Shown one piece after another: positions 62,641 to 64,000 of a stretch of DNA of 64,000 nt. Positions within the stretch are counted from its first letter, which is position 1. Each line of letters starts with the position of its first letter. Location: positions 62,001 through 126,000 of the forward strand of contig JAJKFH010002198.1 in NCBI GenBank assembly GCA_023333565.1, given 5' to 3'. The translations under genes and the position numbers were made by a program. Below the pieces are notes generated by a model. That model did no database searches and was not told where the DNA came from. It saw only the letters and a program-made list of their open reading frames with translations. The stretch comes from Puffinus mauretanicus. Its lineage: Eukaryota > Chordata > Aves > Procellariiformes > Procellariidae.

Positions 62641-63530
62641 AGGAGAAGGAAAAAATAGATCGCACTCGGATGTTTTTGTGGCGTTGGTTGCCTCGTAAAT
62701 GTGCCTCAGCCGAGGCCCCAGGAGGATGGACGGCCGGAGCCCGAAATCGCTCAGAGACCATCATCAGGCAAGAGCTTCCAAAATATTGGAGTACGCCCCA
62801 AAAAAAGAAAACAAAAAGATGAAGGCCGCCGTGGCCCTCTCTCTGAGCGGCAGGTAGGTTAGGACCCGGCGTTGGAGCTGGCTGTGGAGGCGCAGCCTTC
62901 GCCCAGGAGCAGCACGTGGCCCGGAGAAATACACCACGCGGCCGTGGTACGGCGAAGCCCGGCGGCACCAGGGTCCAAACCGCCCAGCGCCCGTGCCGCA
63001 GCGTCCCCGTCCCTCCCCAAAGGGCTGGGGAAAGGGGCGGCGGAGGGACCTCCCCGCGCCGCTGTTGCCCTGCGGGGCTGGGAGCGCTTCCCTCTCCCTG
63101 CCCGTGCGGAGAGCCATGGGGCCATGGAGATGCCAGCAGGCTCCGTCCTGCCTGGCCACGCCGACCCCTGCCCTGCCCTGCACGGCTGCTGCGGGCTCGG
63201 GCACCAGCAAGGCTTTCCACAGGGCTGCAACAGAAAGCAAACCCCACTTTTAGGAGGCTCCGCTCCCCTCTCTGTTCCCTCCTTCTCCTCACCCCCCCGG
63301 CAGCCACGCAGAAGAGCCGTGCTTAAAAATGGGGAGGGGGGGTTGCAGTGATTTCCAACCCCCCGGTTGTACTTCTCAGAGTAGTTTTCTTGCGGATGCT
63401 GTGCTAACAAGATGCTTGACAGGCACCAGGCTGCGCGCTCGCAGCCACGCCGCCGACTGCCGAAATTCACAACCCGCTTCCGAGCGGCGCGACGGGCGAA
63501 AGCCTCGTTCTTGGTGCGTGCCCGGGATGG
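62641..63530. promoter_or_regulatory. CpG island
   Basis: CpG count is about 5-9 per 60 bases from 62940 to 63110, and dense again at 63430-63510. Frames of 136-225 codons overlap on both strands and look like composition artefacts. Together with the adjoining AT-rich element this forms an element-plus-island pair like the one at 59.5-60.7 kb. Confidence 0.55.
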
Positions 63531-64000
63531 CAAAATGGTCTTCTAGAGAAAATGGGGCTGGGGAGGTGGGAACGAAATGGAACAGTTACAGGAGTATCCA
63601 TATATCCTCGAAAAATGCTACGGCTGAGGTCATTAGCCCCCTTCTTATTTTTCTAAATAAATAACATGGACACAAACCAGGGGTGCCCACTGAAGACCAC
63701 CAAGTATCTCAGGAGGATTTGTGATGGAATGAACCCTTCCATAATGAGCTTAATTTCTGCCCAGAACCCCGGGATGAACTTTTATTTAACCATACACCTC
63801 TGTTGTTCTCCAGAGGACTTGAAAATTATTTTCTCTCACCGACAAATAACTCTGGGAGAAGGCGTTCAGCTCGGATCAGCCGACAGCAGAAAGGCGCGGA
63901 GCCAAGCCTGACATCAGGCATCAAACATGGTGCACAAAGGGGCTGGAGAGGTAGCACAGAAGATGTGGTGAAAACACTCCGAAATATCAAACCCTGCCTC
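63531..64000. other. Gene-free window end
   Basis: Unique sequence. No exon, repeat or regulatory signature that I can support. Confidence 0.5.

Noticed and set aside
62630..63533. Minus-strand frames of 225, 158 and 224 codons
   Set aside because: Three phases of the same GC-rich DNA are open at once, so openness carries no coding information.

Overview
This window looks like bird (or closely related archosaur) chromosomal DNA: a non-coding stretch inside or beside a gene, with no protein-coding exon that I can support. The organism call rests on CR1 LINE 3' ends with the typical 8-base ATTCTATG/ATTCTGTG tails (36.8-37.6 kb and 57.6-57.7 kb), a low density of interspersed repeats, a few decayed tRNA-derived SINEs of MIR type, and CpG-rich patches set among AT-rich stretches. 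No rRNA, complete tRNA, CRISPR array, bacterial operon or viral genome is visible. The long open frames (up to 332 codons) lie in GC-rich, stop-poor DNA, overlap one another on both strands, and resemble no protein I recognise.

Layout. 0-6.6 kb: mixed composition with a CpG-rich patch (3.3-3.6 kb), candidate regulatory elements (1.2-1.5 and 5.7-5.95 kb) and a fossil resembling the coiled coil of L1 ORF1p (4.2-4.4 kb). 6.7-7.95 kb: a large CpG-rich block. 8-31 kb: mostly AT-rich unique DNA with antisense tRNA-derived SINE fossils (9.4, 18.5 and 30.1 kb), a degenerate CAATCTTT array (12.5 kb), a candidate conserved block (21.4-21.8 kb) and a GC-rich patch (25.2-26.05 kb). 31.3-31.96 kb: a strongly pyrimidine-rich strand. 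36.8-37.6 kb: a CR1 copy with a second CR1 tail inserted in it. 41.1-41.45 kb: a fossil of the endonuclease-to-reverse-transcriptase junction of an L1-clade LINE. 43.4-44.3, 50-52.3, 53.8-54, 59.5-59.85 and 61.1-62.7 kb: AT-rich blocks full of homeodomain- and POU-like motifs, several next to CpG-rich blocks (51.24-51.38, 54.1-55.2, 57.75-57.95, 59.9-60.75 and 62.65-63.5 kb).

Interpretation. The alternation of AT-rich motif-dense blocks and orphan CpG-rich blocks, with almost no young repeats, is what one expects of the cis-regulatory landscape of a developmental regulator gene. That is inference; the target gene cannot be read from the window. The most unusual content is two L1-clade LINE fossils on the same strand, each keeping a long open frame, in a lineage whose genomes are dominated by CR1. 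They are candidates for old retroelement pieces taken over as regulatory DNA.
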